Source: a virus. Taken from it: a stretch of 64,000 nucleotides of DNA. Where the stretch lies: positions 19,951 to 83,950 of IMG/VR virus record IMGVR_UViG_3300003702_000965; one strand, 5' to 3'. Of this stretch, positions 9,509 through 18,591 are shown one piece after another. Position 1 is the stretch's first letter. Each line of letters starts with the position of its first letter. Under the pieces are notes generated by a model. That model saw only the letters and a list, made by a program, of their open reading frames with translations, was not told the DNA's origin and did no database searches. The position numbers and the translations under genes were made by a program.

Positions 9509-12500
9509 TGCCAACACCATTAGCAGAATTAGTAGCGCCCATTAAGAAGGGTTCATTAGGAGGTGCTCAGGTAGCAGACGTAGGAAAGATTTGCGATAGT
9601 GAACTCAAGGCCTCCGATGACGATCCTAGCGAGGGGGATAATAATGGGACCGAAACAGACCATAGTAAATTCGTATATCACAGAGATAGAGTCGTAGACA
9701 AATATTCCGTTACAAGAGACACTATAAATGAGGGGACCGCTGCTACATTAAGTTACAATAATTCAGACCAAAAGTCGACTTCTCCTAATTTATACGTAGA
9801 AACTAATGCGAAAGCAGAGGCAGACGTAGTTTTACTTCCAACCCAAGCAGTTTCGAATTCTAACGAAGATGAAGGTGATTACGCCTATCTTGAGCCTTCT
9901 GTAAATTATGATTCTGACGGTAAGGAAAAGTGTTCCAGAACAACTAATAATTTATTCAAGCCATCTGAATTGGTGGAACTTCACTCAAAAGAAAGCACTA
10001 CATTAGATTCTCCTTTTAAGGCCACCAGAGCAAAAGGGGAGTACCAGTCGGAAACAATCCTAAACGCAAACAATTATAAAACTGGTCCCTCACCAAACGG
10101 AATGACCGTAGAATTGAATGACGGATTTTGTTTTATAGCTTCAATAGACAATGCTGCCGAGTACGGAACTTTACTGTTGAATTTCAAACAGTCTCACCCC
10201 GCAAAAAGAGCGATAACCTCTTATATGATAAACAACCATATACAAGATCCGGATAAGTTATTAACTAATCCAAGAACTTTCAAGGGGGTGAACGACGCGG
10301 GGACCACGGAAGGTGGGTATTTTAGTGAGCACTCCATCGACTTTCGGTCAATGCTTACCTCCCAATTATCGCCAGTCTCTCTTTATTCTGCTCCCATGTG
10401 GGTTTATAATAAATCAATAGAAAGTAGAGTTGTTTCTTATCCTCATGGTCACGCTAGCCTGCAAGGTAATGATGATCTTCAAGCTTATATTGGGTATATA
10501 CAAAGCTACAGCAAGAACAATGGGGACAAAAGCGCTGATTTAAATGTATTTTACAGCAGCTCATTTATATCAGAAGATTTCGGCAACTTATCGGTAGCTG
10601 CCCCTTTTACAGATGGAAAAGCTATTCGTACTGTAGTCCCCTATGGGACAAACGTAGCGAGTGCATGCGCCCTCGGAATGGGAAATTTATGTACTAATGC
10701 TAATGCTAGAAGCGATAGGACTAACGAACATCGAACAACTGCATATGGTTCTATAGATTACACTTTGACCCTTCCGCCAAACTACATAGAAGAAGAAGTA
10801 ACTATTGAGCTCAATGAATCAGGTTTGCATGCTGGGTTCCCTAATTCCGCGGGTTCAACTACTGGCGATCCCGATCAGGTTTTATGGAACGCTAATAGTA
10901 ATAATGGAGTTACTAGTCAATTCAAGGGCAACAGGAAGGATCCGGTTAATGGTCGACCTACGGTTTCAAATGTTATAAGAGCTGACTTGGGTTGGAGACC
11001 GTATGAGATAATAGTCTTTAGGGGGACATTAACATATAACAAAAATACCGGTGTGGAATCTCATTCTGAAGATTATGTTGAGTATTTTAGATTTAGAACA
11101 TTTGACACAGTTTTCAAAAAAGAAACTTACAATAGACAAATCGGTTCAGCTAGCGAAAGTGCAGAATCCACAGCGACATCTGCGGAAGGTGGAGATGTCC
11201 ATGAGTATAGCTTCCCAGTAACAGGTTATCACAGGGAGAGTGATGGAGGTTTCGTAATTAATTTTTCTGAAAACTTCAAGACCTCTGATTTTTCACCGCA
11301 AAATAAACTCAAGGTCGCTGTAATACAGGACATAGTTGTAGATCCTGACGCGGTAAAAGCCACGTTCAGCAGTGCCGTTATAAATGCTATTCTTCCGGAT
11401 GAAGGCAGGGTATTTTCTCCGATATTCGAAGACACCCTGCAAGTTTTAAACAAAGATGAGGGCCTGTTTTTCGACACTAGCAGAGATTCCGCTAAATATA
11501 GTCGACCTTTCGGATATGGAAACTCTTATTCAACAGTAGAAGATCCAAATTCGCCTACTGGACTCACATATTTAACCCATTTCTTTTGTCTTTCTTATGA
11601 AGTAGATTTGGAAGATGCGTATTATGGAAATAATGCTTGTTTCAATTCTAACAGCTTTATAAGAGCTGGTACTGGCGGGCCAAGTGCCTTTGAGGGTACG
11701 GTTGCAACAGAATGGGAGCATCCAAATTATGATTGCACAAATTTTGGTGATCTTGCTATTGATTTTCCCGGATTACCTTGGGTAATCAATAGTTATGAAA
11801 ATCCTGTTCAAATACAAGATCCAATAACCTCGGTGAAATATCCCACTGATCCGACTCAAAGAAGTTGCTCAATCCCCATTTTCCCGGGGCAAGACATAAC
11901 TCAAATGGACCCAGATGGTAACAATGTAACACAGACCGCTGCAGAATGGGGATATGCTTTTTCGGGCGGTCTTGCCGTAAGAAGAGACACTTCGCCTGAT
12001 GTTCCATTCGAATATATAAATGATACAGTTTTTAGTGACCCGGTTTGTGTAGCTGGATACGTAAATGGTTATAGGGAAACTTCTTGGTTCGCGAGAGATT
12101 TAGTTGCGGCTTATAGTGAAACTAGGTTCAATCAAATTAAAGACGCAGATTACGGAATTTTTTCTGAAGAGCATAATGGCGTAAATTTTATTATGCCGGT
12201 ACCTTGGACGTTGGGAATACAACTCATAAAACCTGAAAATATAAACGGAATAGACTTGGATTCTGTAAGATGCTCTCTGGACAGAGACTCTTTCCACTCA
12301 AAAGCATTAGGCCCGGAAGAAGGAGAAAGTGACACGTTGAATGGTGTTGGTTATCATTGTGGAGAATGCGAGGATCTTGCCGAACCGCCTTCTGCAGAAT
12401 TTGACGATGACCCGCCAACAAAACATGGTAAAGTGAAGAAGGGCTTTCCCCTGACGGATACATTAAATGATCACAGGTCATATGTCAGAATTCATGACGG

Positions 12501-12519
12501 AGCTAATTTAAATCCATAA
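9508..12519 (+). CDS. Large unrecognised virion-type protein (1003 aa)
   Basis: The ATG overlaps the TAA stop of phoH by one base. The protein is acidic and beta-rich, with Asp-Pro turns and no signal peptide. A Cys-containing stretch near the C-terminus (CGECEDLAEPP, about residue 953) resembles the CDYCEPCHDE segment near the N-terminus of the next gene product, which may reflect related folds or metal/disulfide sites. The two proteins are probably partners or paralogous virion components. No enzymatic motif is seen. Confidence 0.55.
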   Translation: MPTPLAELVAPIKKGSLGGAQVADVGKICDSELKASDDDPSEGDNNGTETDHSKFVYHRDRVVDKYSVTRDTINEGTAATLSYNNSDQKSTSPNLYVETNAKAEADVVLLPTQAVSNSNEDEGDYAYLEPSVNYDSDGKEKCSRTTNNLFKPSELVELHSKESTTLDSPFKATRAKGEYQSETILNANNYKTGPSPNGMTVELNDGFCFIASIDNAAEYGTLLLNFKQSHPAKRAITSYMINNHIQDPDKLLTNPRTFKGVNDAGTTEGGYFSEHSIDFRSMLTSQLSPVSLYSAPMWVYNKSIESRVVSYPHGHASLQGNDDLQAYIGYIQSYSKNNGDKSADLNVFYSSSFISEDFGNLSVAAPFTDGKAIRTVVPYGTNVASACALGMGNLCTNANARSDRTNEHRTTAYGSIDYTLTLPPNYIEEEVTIELNESGLHAGFPNSAGSTTGDPDQVLWNANSNNGVTSQFKGNRKDPVNGRPTVSNVIRADLGWRPYEIIVFRGTLTYNKNTGVESHSEDYVEYFRFRTFDTVFKKETYNRQIGSASESAESTATSAEGGDVHEYSFPVTGYHRESDGGFVINFSENFKTSDFSPQNKLKVAVIQDIVVDPDAVKATFSSAVINAILPDEGRVFSPIFEDTLQVLNKDEGLFFDTSRDSAKYSRPFGYGNSYSTVEDPNSPTGLTYLTHFFCLSYEVDLEDAYYGNNACFNSNSFIRAGTGGPSAFEGTVATEWEHPNYDCTNFGDLAIDFPGLPWVINSYENPVQIQDPITSVKYPTDPTQRSCSIPIFPGQDITQMDPDGNNVTQTAAEWGYAFSGGLAVRRDTSPDVPFEYINDTVFSDPVCVAGYVNGYRETSWFARDLVAAYSETRFNQIKDADYGIFSEEHNGVNFIMPVPWTLGIQLIKPENINGIDLDSVRCSLDRDSFHSKALGPEEGESDTLNGVGYHCGECEDLAEPPSAEFDDDPPTKHGKVKKGFPLTDTLNDHRSYVRIHDGANLNP

Positions 12520-12520
12520 A

Positions 12521-14350
12521 ATGCCAGACACATATAAAACTACATATAGGGTCGAAAAAGAGAAACAATTTACGCTAGAAGGGAAACAGGTGAATGTAGC
12601 TGGTTTTGTTTCTAGTTGCGATTATTGTGAACCGTGTCATGACGAGGCGGAGGGCATAGACAGCTTATCCGTATGGGAAAATGGAGAAACTACAATAAGA
12701 TTTTTCCCACACGTAACCGATCAAAATGGTCCCGACTATACAGCCAGATCAACTGAACTTATTAATTCGGTAGGCACAATCCCACGGACTTCGTTTGCCT
12801 ACGGAATTGGTGTAGATGGACTGGCCGATCCCTCAATAGCTAATCCTGACTGGGTAGATGGCGGGGGTTTCTATTTCAAAAAAAGAACTCCTGCGTTTCT
12901 AGTCTCATCCGATCCTCCCACGAACGATCCAAACATTGATGAAGATGGAAACCATCTAAGAGATGTGCATGGTGATCTAGTGGAACCTAGGAAACCTATT
13001 TGCGAGTATTTAATCGAAGTGAACTGGAGCGCGGTTATGGATAACCAAATATTAAATTGGTTCAGGGGTGGGCCAGATAGGATGGCTTTTTTGGTGGTGA
13101 ACAGACACACAGATCGCATGGCTGAAAACAATGTTTTTCCGTCCCAACCTTTCGTATATAGCGAAGGTATCCATGCGAATCCAGACCTCAAAGGGGGTAT
13201 TATACAGCAATATTTTCATTTCTTGAATCATACCGGAAGTGTCGGCGCATCGGGAATAACTGGAGATGGAATAGAGCGGGCATATCCTTCTGGAAAATTC
13301 TTTTTTAAGGCAAAGTCTTATGATTCTTTTTGGATTGAATTTTATGAGTACGGCAGGAGGGGATTCAGCAATGAAGAGCTAATGGCAAGAGAAAGCAATG
13401 AAAATGACGAAAACATGTTTAGAGTCGAGTATGCCGAAATGAACGACGCTACTTCATGGGGCTTAGAGGCTCCCGAAACGTATGGCCCCGGACTAGCTAC
13501 GGCAGTTGTTAATTGGTCGAAGAGCCTTAATGATTATGATTCGTTTTATGACTTTTCACTTGGGTATACAACCTCGCAAAGAATAGATCTAGGGGTAATT
13601 CATAAAATGAAAGATGATGTTAAAAACTATAATGACACTTTACCGGAGCTAAGAAGAATGGGAGCTTTTGCGAGGTACAACAGAGGGGTATTTGAGGGTG
13701 GAAATGTTTTTTATGATGTTATAGATCCGGAAACAGGAGAGATTGTAGTTGATGAAGAAACAGGAGAAAATGTAGTTAATGAAATTTCCGACTCTGAACT
13801 GAAATATAATAGGTTAGGCGCTGATGGAACAGACAACCCTCTTTCCGGCGGAACGTACAATATGAAATACGAATTACCAGCGACGTTAGGTAGTCACTCC
13901 GCTTACGATTTAAATTTAGGACTTGCAGATCCTATTAATTACGACTGGAGGAGGGGCGACCCTGAAACCTTAAATACAAACGAATCGACCAATATTGACC
14001 ACAACAACATCAAAATGACATTTAAAAAACATTTGATCGTCAGCCCTTCTTTTGCATATGTACCGTCTGAAGATGCGAGCAAAAGCTTAACAAACAAAAC
14101 AGTAGCCTTCGCTCCTTATATGGAAATTAAATCCTTTGGTTTTTTGGGTCATGGTCGAGCAGGACTTAATCATCCTCTCGGCGACATCGACTCGGACCAT
14201 GATGTTAAAGTAGGAGGCGCAGCGTATCCGCATGGATCAACCGAAGGTAATAGATTTACTAAAAATATGGGAGACGGAAAACAGGCTCCCACAAATAAAG
14301 TGGCCAGACCGGGGCAATTATTGCATCACACTTTAGCAGTAGAGAAATAA
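12521..14350 (+). CDS. Large unrecognised virion-type protein (609 aa)
   Basis: It begins one base after the previous stop in an ATAAAATG context without Shine-Dalgarno. A Cys cluster CDYCEPCHDE is near residue 34. A short internal duplication (DPETGEIVVDEETGENVV) falls near residue 405 and looks like slippage of a 24-base unit. The body is rich in aromatic residues, Gly and Asp. This is the last gene of the plus-strand block; the next genes are convergent and begin immediately after its stop, with no plus-strand terminator between them. Virion function is inferred from the operon. Confidence 0.55.
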   Translation: MPDTYKTTYRVEKEKQFTLEGKQVNVAGFVSSCDYCEPCHDEAEGIDSLSVWENGETTIRFFPHVTDQNGPDYTARSTELINSVGTIPRTSFAYGIGVDGLADPSIANPDWVDGGGFYFKKRTPAFLVSSDPPTNDPNIDEDGNHLRDVHGDLVEPRKPICEYLIEVNWSAVMDNQILNWFRGGPDRMAFLVVNRHTDRMAENNVFPSQPFVYSEGIHANPDLKGGIIQQYFHFLNHTGSVGASGITGDGIERAYPSGKFFFKAKSYDSFWIEFYEYGRRGFSNEELMARESNENDENMFRVEYAEMNDATSWGLEAPETYGPGLATAVVNWSKSLNDYDSFYDFSLGYTTSQRIDLGVIHKMKDDVKNYNDTLPELRRMGAFARYNRGVFEGGNVFYDVIDPETGEIVVDEETGENVVNEISDSELKYNRLGADGTDNPLSGGTYNMKYELPATLGSHSAYDLNLGLADPINYDWRRGDPETLNTNESTNIDHNNIKMTFKKHLIVSPSFAYVPSEDASKSLTNKTVAFAPYMEIKSFGFLGHGRAGLNHPLGDIDSDHDVKVGGAAYPHGSTEGNRFTKNMGDGKQAPTNKVARPGQLLHHTLAVEK

Positions 14351-14500
14351 CTATCTTGGGTTTTTCTTTTCTCTTGATACTGACCTGTTTCTCATTGGTC
14401 TTATTTGACCTTTTTGAGTATATGCCCCACCTGATTTGACGGCTTCGTTCCTTTCTTTGGAATCATTAGCTTTTTTCAATCTTGATGCTGCTGTTGCCAT
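14351..14500 (-). CDS. Small basic protein (49 aa), function unknown
   Basis: Reading the minus strand, ATG at 14498-14500 opens a 49-codon frame ending with TAG at 14351-14353. The peptide (MATAASRLKKANDSKERNEA...) is highly basic with Lys/Arg at about one quarter of positions and has no hydrophobic segment. It ends exactly next to the stop of the converging virion gene. It could be a nucleic-acid-binding peptide; that is inference. Support is the clean fit between neighbours and phage-like codon use. Confidence 0.5.
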   Translation of the reverse strand: MATAASRLKKANDSKERNEAVKSGGAYTQKGQIRPMRNRSVSREKKNPR

Positions 14501-14521
14501 ATAAACAAATACACTAAAGAA

Positions 14522-14746
14522 CTAATAAGGCCACAAAACTACACAGTTTTGATGCTCTTGTTCTTCTAGCTCTATTGGGTCGTCGAACACAGCAACAGGC
14601 TCGCCAATAGAACATTGCAAGTCAATTCCTATATCTTCTATTAGGGAAAACTTATGTCTTTCGTTGTCGTTTTTATAAGCAAGAACAACTTCAGATTTGC
14701 CGTCTTCGTTTTCTAGGAGTGAAATTAGCTCCTCTACATTCATCAA
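14522..14746 (-). CDS. Small acidic protein (74 aa), function unknown
   Basis: The protein starts MMNVEELISLLENEDGKSEVVL, an N-terminal pattern seen in many small phage and bacterial proteins that predict a short helix followed by beta strands. It is acidic and ends with NCVVLWPY. The gene lies just downstream of an intrinsic terminator for the minus-strand gene above it, so it probably has its own promoter. A TATTAG box 6 bases before the ATG on the minus strand fits the spacing seen at other starts here. Confidence 0.55.
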   Translation of the reverse strand: MMNVEELISLLENEDGKSEVVLAYKNDNERHKFSLIEDIGIDLQCSIGEPVAVFDDPIELEEQEHQNCVVLWPY

Positions 14747-14766
14747 TCGCTAATAGAAGAATACAC

Positions 14767-14794
14767 AAAAAAACCCCCAGTAAGAAACTGGGGG
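14767..14794 (-). terminator. Intrinsic terminator, minus strand
   Basis: CCCCCAGT (14774-14781) and ACTGGGGG (14787-14794) form a perfect 8-bp stem with a 5-base loop. On the minus strand the stem is followed by seven T residues (14767-14773). It directly follows the stop of the secreted Lys-rich gene at 14814 and separates it from the small genes below. Confidence 0.9.
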
Positions 14795-14813
14795 CTAAAT
14801 AGATGTGTATTTT

Positions 14814-15359
14814 TTATTCTCCGGGCTTGTTTACGTCGATGACTTTATCTCTGTTGTTTTTAAATTCTTTACGAATTTCCTTGATGCGCTTGCTGACTTC
14901 CTCTCGGTGAGATTTCATTTTCTCATACCATTCCTTTCTCCCAGCGGCCATTTTCTCTCTAAGAGCTTTCTTCTCATCGTCCGTGGCATCTTTCCACGCT
15001 TTCCTATCAAAGCCTTTCCAGCCCTTCTTAGAGGCAGCAGCGAAAGCCTCTTTCAGCTCCTTAATTTTAGCATCGTCTCTTACAAGCTTCCCAAAGCTTC
15101 CACCTTTCTTATCGCCCTTCTTGGGACCATGAACCTTGTGTCCCCGTTTCTTTGCGTCATTATGGCGTTTGCTACGTTTCTCAAAAGCGGCCTTGAGGCG
15201 ATCCTTCACCTTCTCTTTGTCCCACTTACCCTTCTCGGGCCTTTCCTTCTTTGGCTTGTCCGGTTTGGGATCAGGTTTAGGAACTTGAGCTTGCGAGATT
15301 GTTAACGCTGATGCCACAATGGCCACCAGCCCGACTTTAAGTATGCGTTTAACAAACAT
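14814..15359 (-). CDS. Secreted Lys-rich, charged helical protein
   Basis: Residues 1-24 form a Sec-type signal peptide (MFVKRILKVGLVAIVASALT, then SQAQ before the likely cleavage site). The mature part has about 155 residues, is strongly basic and nearly all predicted helix, with Pro-Lys repeats (PKPDPKPDKPKK) at the start and many KE/KK pairs. It resembles periplasmic Lys-rich helical proteins with no known enzyme activity. The gene is flanked by its own TAATAT box 5 bases upstream and by a terminator downstream, so it looks like an independently expressed cargo gene. Export into the host envelope is inferred from the signal peptide. Confidence 0.75.
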   Translation of the reverse strand: MFVKRILKVGLVAIVASALTISQAQVPKPDPKPDKPKKERPEKGKWDKEKVKDRLKAAFEKRSKRHNDAKKRGHKVHGPKKGDKKGGSFGKLVRDDAKIKELKEAFAAASKKGWKGFDRKAWKDATDDEKKALREKMAAGRKEWYEKMKSHREEVSKRIKEIRKEFKNNRDKVIDVNKPGE

Positions 15360-15364
15360 AACAT

Positions 15365-15370
15365 ATATTA
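15365..15370 (-). promoter_or_regulatory. -10 box close to the start of the secreted Lys-rich gene
   Basis: On the minus strand TAATAT ends 5 bases before the ATG at 15359. The same hexamer and similar spacing occur before 51577 and 55879. No convincing -35 box is present at 17 bases, so this is a partial promoter match. Confidence 0.4.
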
Positions 15371-15396
15371 CACTGCAGAAACCATGCCAAAAAGAA

Positions 15397-15418
15397 AACC
15401 CCCTTTTTACAGGGGGTT
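15397..15418 (-). terminator. Intrinsic terminator for the RNR transcript, minus strand
   Basis: AACCCCC (15397-15403) and GGGGGTT (15412-15418) form a 7-bp stem with an 8-base loop. On the minus strand the stem is followed by TTTTCTTTTT-like sequence (15387-15396 region). It lies about 75 bases below the RNR stop and just upstream of the next gene's promoter area. Between it and the RNR stop, short GC-rich inverted repeats (CCCC-GTTC-GGGG near 15461-15472) may add structure. Confidence 0.8.
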
Positions 15419-15490
15419 CTCAGGTTTTATCTACTCTAACATTACATATGGGGGATTATTCCCCGTTCGGGGTGGGAGCTATTTCCCAAA

Positions 15491-17461
15491 TTAATTTATT
15501 TCACAATTTCCTCCAGCGCAAGCTAGCACATCTTGAAGATGCGTGTCGTCGTGAATTTCCTCAAGCAACGAGTAATCCATAGGAGCCATAGAAGAAGCTA
15601 ACCTATTGAAAATCTTTTCGTCATTTTCGGACGTTACGTTTTCCATAGGAGCTTGCTTGAAGTCTTTGTCTCCAGTTGCGGCTAGTAGAGATACGGCCGC
15701 AAAAAAATCTCTATTATCGTAAAGATATTGAGCTACTTTATCCCATTCTCCATCTTCGACTACAACTGTACAGCTTACCGAATGCGTGGTTTTCTTTTTG
15801 TTGTATTTTGTCGTGCCCGGGAGAACCCAGTTTTCTTGGGTGGATTTTATATAATTCAAATGTTTGAAAGTATCTAAATCTGCTTTAGTCAGAGCGCCGT
15901 TAGTTATGTTTATTGGAAAAGTGACAACATCATCCGTTTTATTGGCGCTCCAGACGCTTTCTTCACATAATTTATCATTAAACATCTTAAAGAACTGATA
16001 AACAGAATCTATTTTGTTACATTGGACTCTACGAAAGTATCTTCGACTATGGTGGGGATGGATTCCGGAGGAGGACCCCAAGATAAGGCTCGAGGTTCCC
16101 TCTGGTTTAACACAAGTAACTCTTGCGGCAGGCTTTATCTTGAGTTTTTTAGCCCATTCTTCATTAGTTTTTACTGCTATTTCAGCGCATTCCTTTTGAT
16201 GCTTGGAGTTAAGCAGCGTTTTGGGGTTATCCATTATCCCGGTTATTGACACTCCAAGTAAAGCTTCTTCCTCAGTAAGCTCTTTAGAAGCGTTTCTCAA
16301 ATAGTGGAAATTAGTATATCCAGCCTGAAGAGTCCCTATCAAAGCTGCTCCCCAAGAATGGTCTCGAAACTCTTTCGAAGTGTGTGTTTGTGAACCATTG
16401 ATAGATGTTAAATTACAAAATTGCACGCCGCATCTGCCGTCTTTAGTAACGGGAACAAACCCAATCTCGCGACATGGATTAGAGAGGGTATCTTCGTGAT
16501 CTGCGAAAATGAATCCGGGTTCTCCGAATTCTCTAGATCTAGTTAAGACTTGCTTAAAGTTCTCTTCGGTAACCTTTTTTCTTAGAAAGAGGACTGAATT
16601 ATTGCTTCTCGCTCTTTGAGGATTTTCTTCAATCCAATTCCCTGTTTTGGCGTTCATCATTTCTTCGTCGTCAGAGTCAAAAACGACAGAAGTAGCTGCT
16701 CTCCTAATTCCGCCACTTAAAACGGCGTCGGCACAATGCATTAAAATATCATAAGCGTTTATTGGGGCCATTCTAGTTTGGGTCTTGTTTTCTATGAGCT
16801 CATCTAGAAGGTTCTTAATTTTAGCGTGCGCTGCCTTAAGCCCGCTGTATCCCGGTGCTTTTCCTCCTCCGGTTTTCAGCTTCGCGCCTTTTCTGCGTAT
16901 CTTAGAGTAGTCAAAAACAACTTTCCTACCCGTGAATGGTGTTTGCTTGAAAAAGCTGTCGAGAAGAACTTCTACGCTGTCAGCCCAACCTTCTATGCTG
17001 TCCTCTACGGCGTAAGTTACGACAATACCTGTTTTGTTCTCGGCTCCGACGAGGTCTGGAAGTCTATTGAGGTATTTCTTGGTGATTCCAAAATCAACTC
17101 CACATCCGCAAAGAAGCAAATAAAAACATTCAGAAAACGATCTTATTGAGTCCATATGCCTACAAGAACAATTAAAAATTCTTGCGTTATGAGCGAATAC
17201 GGCTTCACCCCCAAACTGCATTGACCTCATGGAGGGAACTATCTTTTTTTCTCTTACTAAATCGAACGCTTCGTTTATTTTAGCCTTGTCCTCATCTGGG
17301 AGAAAGTCGTATCTGCTAAGATGCATTTCTTCTACTCTGGAAACCGCTTCTTCCCATGTTTCTCGTCTTTTATTCTTCTCGCTGTATCTAGCGTACTTGC
17401 TGGTAAATATGAATTTTGAAATCTCTTCTAATCCGTTGGCTTTAGTCTCTATTTTGCTCAT
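15491..17461 (-). CDS. nrdJ: Class II (adenosylcobalamin-dependent) ribonucleoside-triphosphate reductase
   Basis: This 656-residue protein carries the full set of class II RNR residues: FNCSC near 97-100, the thiyl-radical Cys in NPCREIGF (C330, with E332), FCNLTSIN (C349) and a C-terminal CAGGNC redox pair (C648, C653). The length fits the monomeric Lactobacillus-type RTPR family. It reduces ribonucleotides to deoxyribonucleotides using coenzyme B12 and needs no small subunit; none is seen here. It works with the dCMP deaminase, dUTPase and dNMP kinase in this window. It is the last gene of its minus-strand transcript and is followed by an intrinsic terminator. Confidence 0.95.
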   Translation of the reverse strand: MSKIETKANGLEEISKFIFTSKYARYSEKNKRRETWEEAVSRVEEMHLSRYDFLPDEDKAKINEAFDLVREKKIVPSMRSMQFGGEAVFAHNARIFNCSCRHMDSIRSFSECFYLLLCGCGVDFGITKKYLNRLPDLVGAENKTGIVVTYAVEDSIEGWADSVEVLLDSFFKQTPFTGRKVVFDYSKIRRKGAKLKTGGGKAPGYSGLKAAHAKIKNLLDELIENKTQTRMAPINAYDILMHCADAVLSGGIRRAATSVVFDSDDEEMMNAKTGNWIEENPQRARSNNSVLFLRKKVTEENFKQVLTRSREFGEPGFIFADHEDTLSNPCREIGFVPVTKDGRCGVQFCNLTSINGSQTHTSKEFRDHSWGAALIGTLQAGYTNFHYLRNASKELTEEEALLGVSITGIMDNPKTLLNSKHQKECAEIAVKTNEEWAKKLKIKPAARVTCVKPEGTSSLILGSSSGIHPHHSRRYFRRVQCNKIDSVYQFFKMFNDKLCEESVWSANKTDDVVTFPINITNGALTKADLDTFKHLNYIKSTQENWVLPGTTKYNKKKTTHSVSCTVVVEDGEWDKVAQYLYDNRDFFAAVSLLAATGDKDFKQAPMENVTSENDEKIFNRLASSMAPMDYSLLEEIHDDTHLQDVLACAGGNCEIN

Positions 17462-17472
17462 TTCAGTAAGTT

Positions 17473-17500
17473 CTATTATTAATTACAGGCCCTGCGCCAA
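17473..17500 (-). promoter_or_regulatory. Possible promoter of the RNR gene
   Basis: On the minus strand TTGGCG (17495-17500) and TAATAG (17473-17478) are separated by 16 bases, and the -10 ends 11 bases before the ATG. The 155-base gap 17462-17617 holds no gene. It contains a GGGT/ACCC hairpin, but I see none of the conserved cobalamin riboswitch boxes. Confidence 0.4.
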
Positions 17501-17617
17501 TAGGGAAAGACTTTCATTTAAAACCTTTTTAGGGCTTTTATGGTGGGTCAATTTTACCCTCGAAGTGCTTTCCGAACGCCGTTTTTAGGGTATCAAACTC
17601 TTTGGGGGGAGTCAAGC

Positions 17618-17893
17618 TTATTTGGAGAAAGAAATACTGTCTATTTTATCTTCTAGCTTGTCGAACCTTTCGTGGATAACGGTTATTGCGTGGGAGAGAT
17701 CAGTTTTTGTCACATATTCCTTTGGCAATTCTATGGCAATTTTGGTGAGTCGACTCGTCATTTCATCGTGTTTTCTCCATAACTCGTCTATACTGTGAAA
17801 CAGCCTCTTAATAGTCCACCCAATAAAAATTGCTGCGCAGGCAAAGGCTATGTCTATGATTTGATGGGTTTCAACCATGTTTCCTGCATCCAT
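17618..17893 (-). CDS. Small membrane-anchored coiled-coil phage protein
   Basis: Residues about 10-28 (IIDIAFACAAIFIGWTI) form one membrane segment, followed by a cytoplasmic-type helix with a ELPKEYVTKTDL motif and a RFDKLEDKIDSI coiled coil at the end. This layout (TM, short helix, PKxYV, then terminal RxxKLxDKLD helix) is common in small phage proteins of unknown function often found near lysis genes. A holin-associated or membrane-anchoring role is possible but unproven. The start may be MVETH at residue 6. It follows the neighbouring gene by 2 bases. Confidence 0.6.
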   Translation of the reverse strand: MDAGNMVETHQIIDIAFACAAIFIGWTIKRLFHSIDELWRKHDEMTSRLTKIAIELPKEYVTKTDLSHAITVIHERFDKLEDKIDSISFSK

Positions 17894-17895
17894 AA

Positions 17896-18105
17896 TTATC
17901 TAAAAGTCATTTTACTTAGGTCTGCGACCTCAATGTCGTAGTTTTCGTGATCGCCCACAAACCCTTCCTTGAGAAGGTACCAAAACATATTTACACCAAT
18001 TTTTTGGTTATTGAGTCCTTTATCGTTAAGGATGATGATTTTGTTTTTACGTAGAGATATTTTAGTGTCTAGGACCTTGAAAAAATCAATTTTATTGGAT
18101 ATCAT
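17896..18105 (-). CDS. Small hypothetical protein (69 aa)
   Basis: The product mixes short beta strands (KNKIIILNDKGL) with a helix (IGVNMFWYLLKEGFVG). Its ATG overlaps the stop of the upstream minus-strand gene by 4 bases (ATGA), the coupling signature used throughout this genome. No family is recognised. Confidence 0.55.
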   Translation of the reverse strand: MISNKIDFFKVLDTKISLRKNKIIILNDKGLNNQKIGVNMFWYLLKEGFVGDHENYDIEVADLSKMTFR

Positions 18106-18290
18106 GATGGAGATCTTAAGTCGAAAATATCAACCTTCTTACCCATTCCTTGGTTTTTTATCACATGAAAGGTGGATTCATCAAGCACGCCGCTGACTAT
18201 CCCCGTCCAATTATCTGATGGGTCTAATACTGTTACGGTTTTCCCTATCATTCTTTTATTTGCTTCTATTTTTTCTTCGTTATTTGTCAT
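18102..18290 (-). CDS. Small hypothetical protein with SH3-like beta pattern (62 aa)
   Basis: The sequence around residues 13-50 (MIGKTVTVLDPSDNWTGIVSGVLDESTFHVI) has the alternating strands and Gly turns of small SH3-like barrels that bind nucleic acid or protein. This is a fold guess only. The gene overlaps its neighbours on both sides in the minus-strand cluster, so it is probably translated by coupling. Confidence 0.5.
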   Translation of the reverse strand: MTNNEEKIEANKRMIGKTVTVLDPSDNWTGIVSGVLDESTFHVIKNQGMGKKVDIFDLRSPS

Positions 18291-18591
18291 TTAAGGTTAG
18301 TTGCTTTAAATAGGTTCGGCAATTTCCCGCCAATCCTTCTGTTATAATGATATTTGTTATGATTGTTTCGGTTTCTTTAGGGTCAGTTTCCTTTTCCAGT
18401 TTTGATTGTAGCAGTTTAACCTGTTCTTCGTATTCGGCTAAGCTTTGATTTTGGGTTTCTATCGTGTCTTCTAGTGACATATGAATGCCGCCTTCGGCTA
18501 TTTTCGTTATATCAATAAAATTAGTTTTGCCAACTCTCTCTTTTATTTGGTCTACGATTGATAAGTTTTTTAATTTAGGTATGTTGTCCAT
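18280..18591 (-). CDS. Small coiled-coil hypothetical protein (103 aa)
   Basis: The central region (about residues 38-70) is a predicted coiled coil rich in Glu, Gln and Lys (TIETQNQSLAEYEEQVKLLQ). The C-terminus contains a NCRTYLKQL helix. It overlaps the upstream gene by 17 bases and the downstream gene by 11. Function unknown. Confidence 0.55.
   Translation of the reverse strand: MDNIPKLKNLSIVDQIKERVGKTNFIDITKIAEGGIHMSLEDTIETQNQSLAEYEEQVKLLQSKLEKETDPKETETIITNIIITEGLAGNCRTYLKQLTLNDK

Noticed and set aside
14805-15305. Plus-strand hydrophobic 166-aa frame
   Set aside because: It is the mirror of the Lys-rich secreted gene; Lys codons read backwards give Phe/Leu, and the terminator and promoter support the minus strand.
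17462-17617. Cobalamin riboswitch before the class II RNR gene
   Set aside because: The gap has a short hairpin and promoter-like boxes, but none of the conserved B12-box segments could be found on the minus strand.
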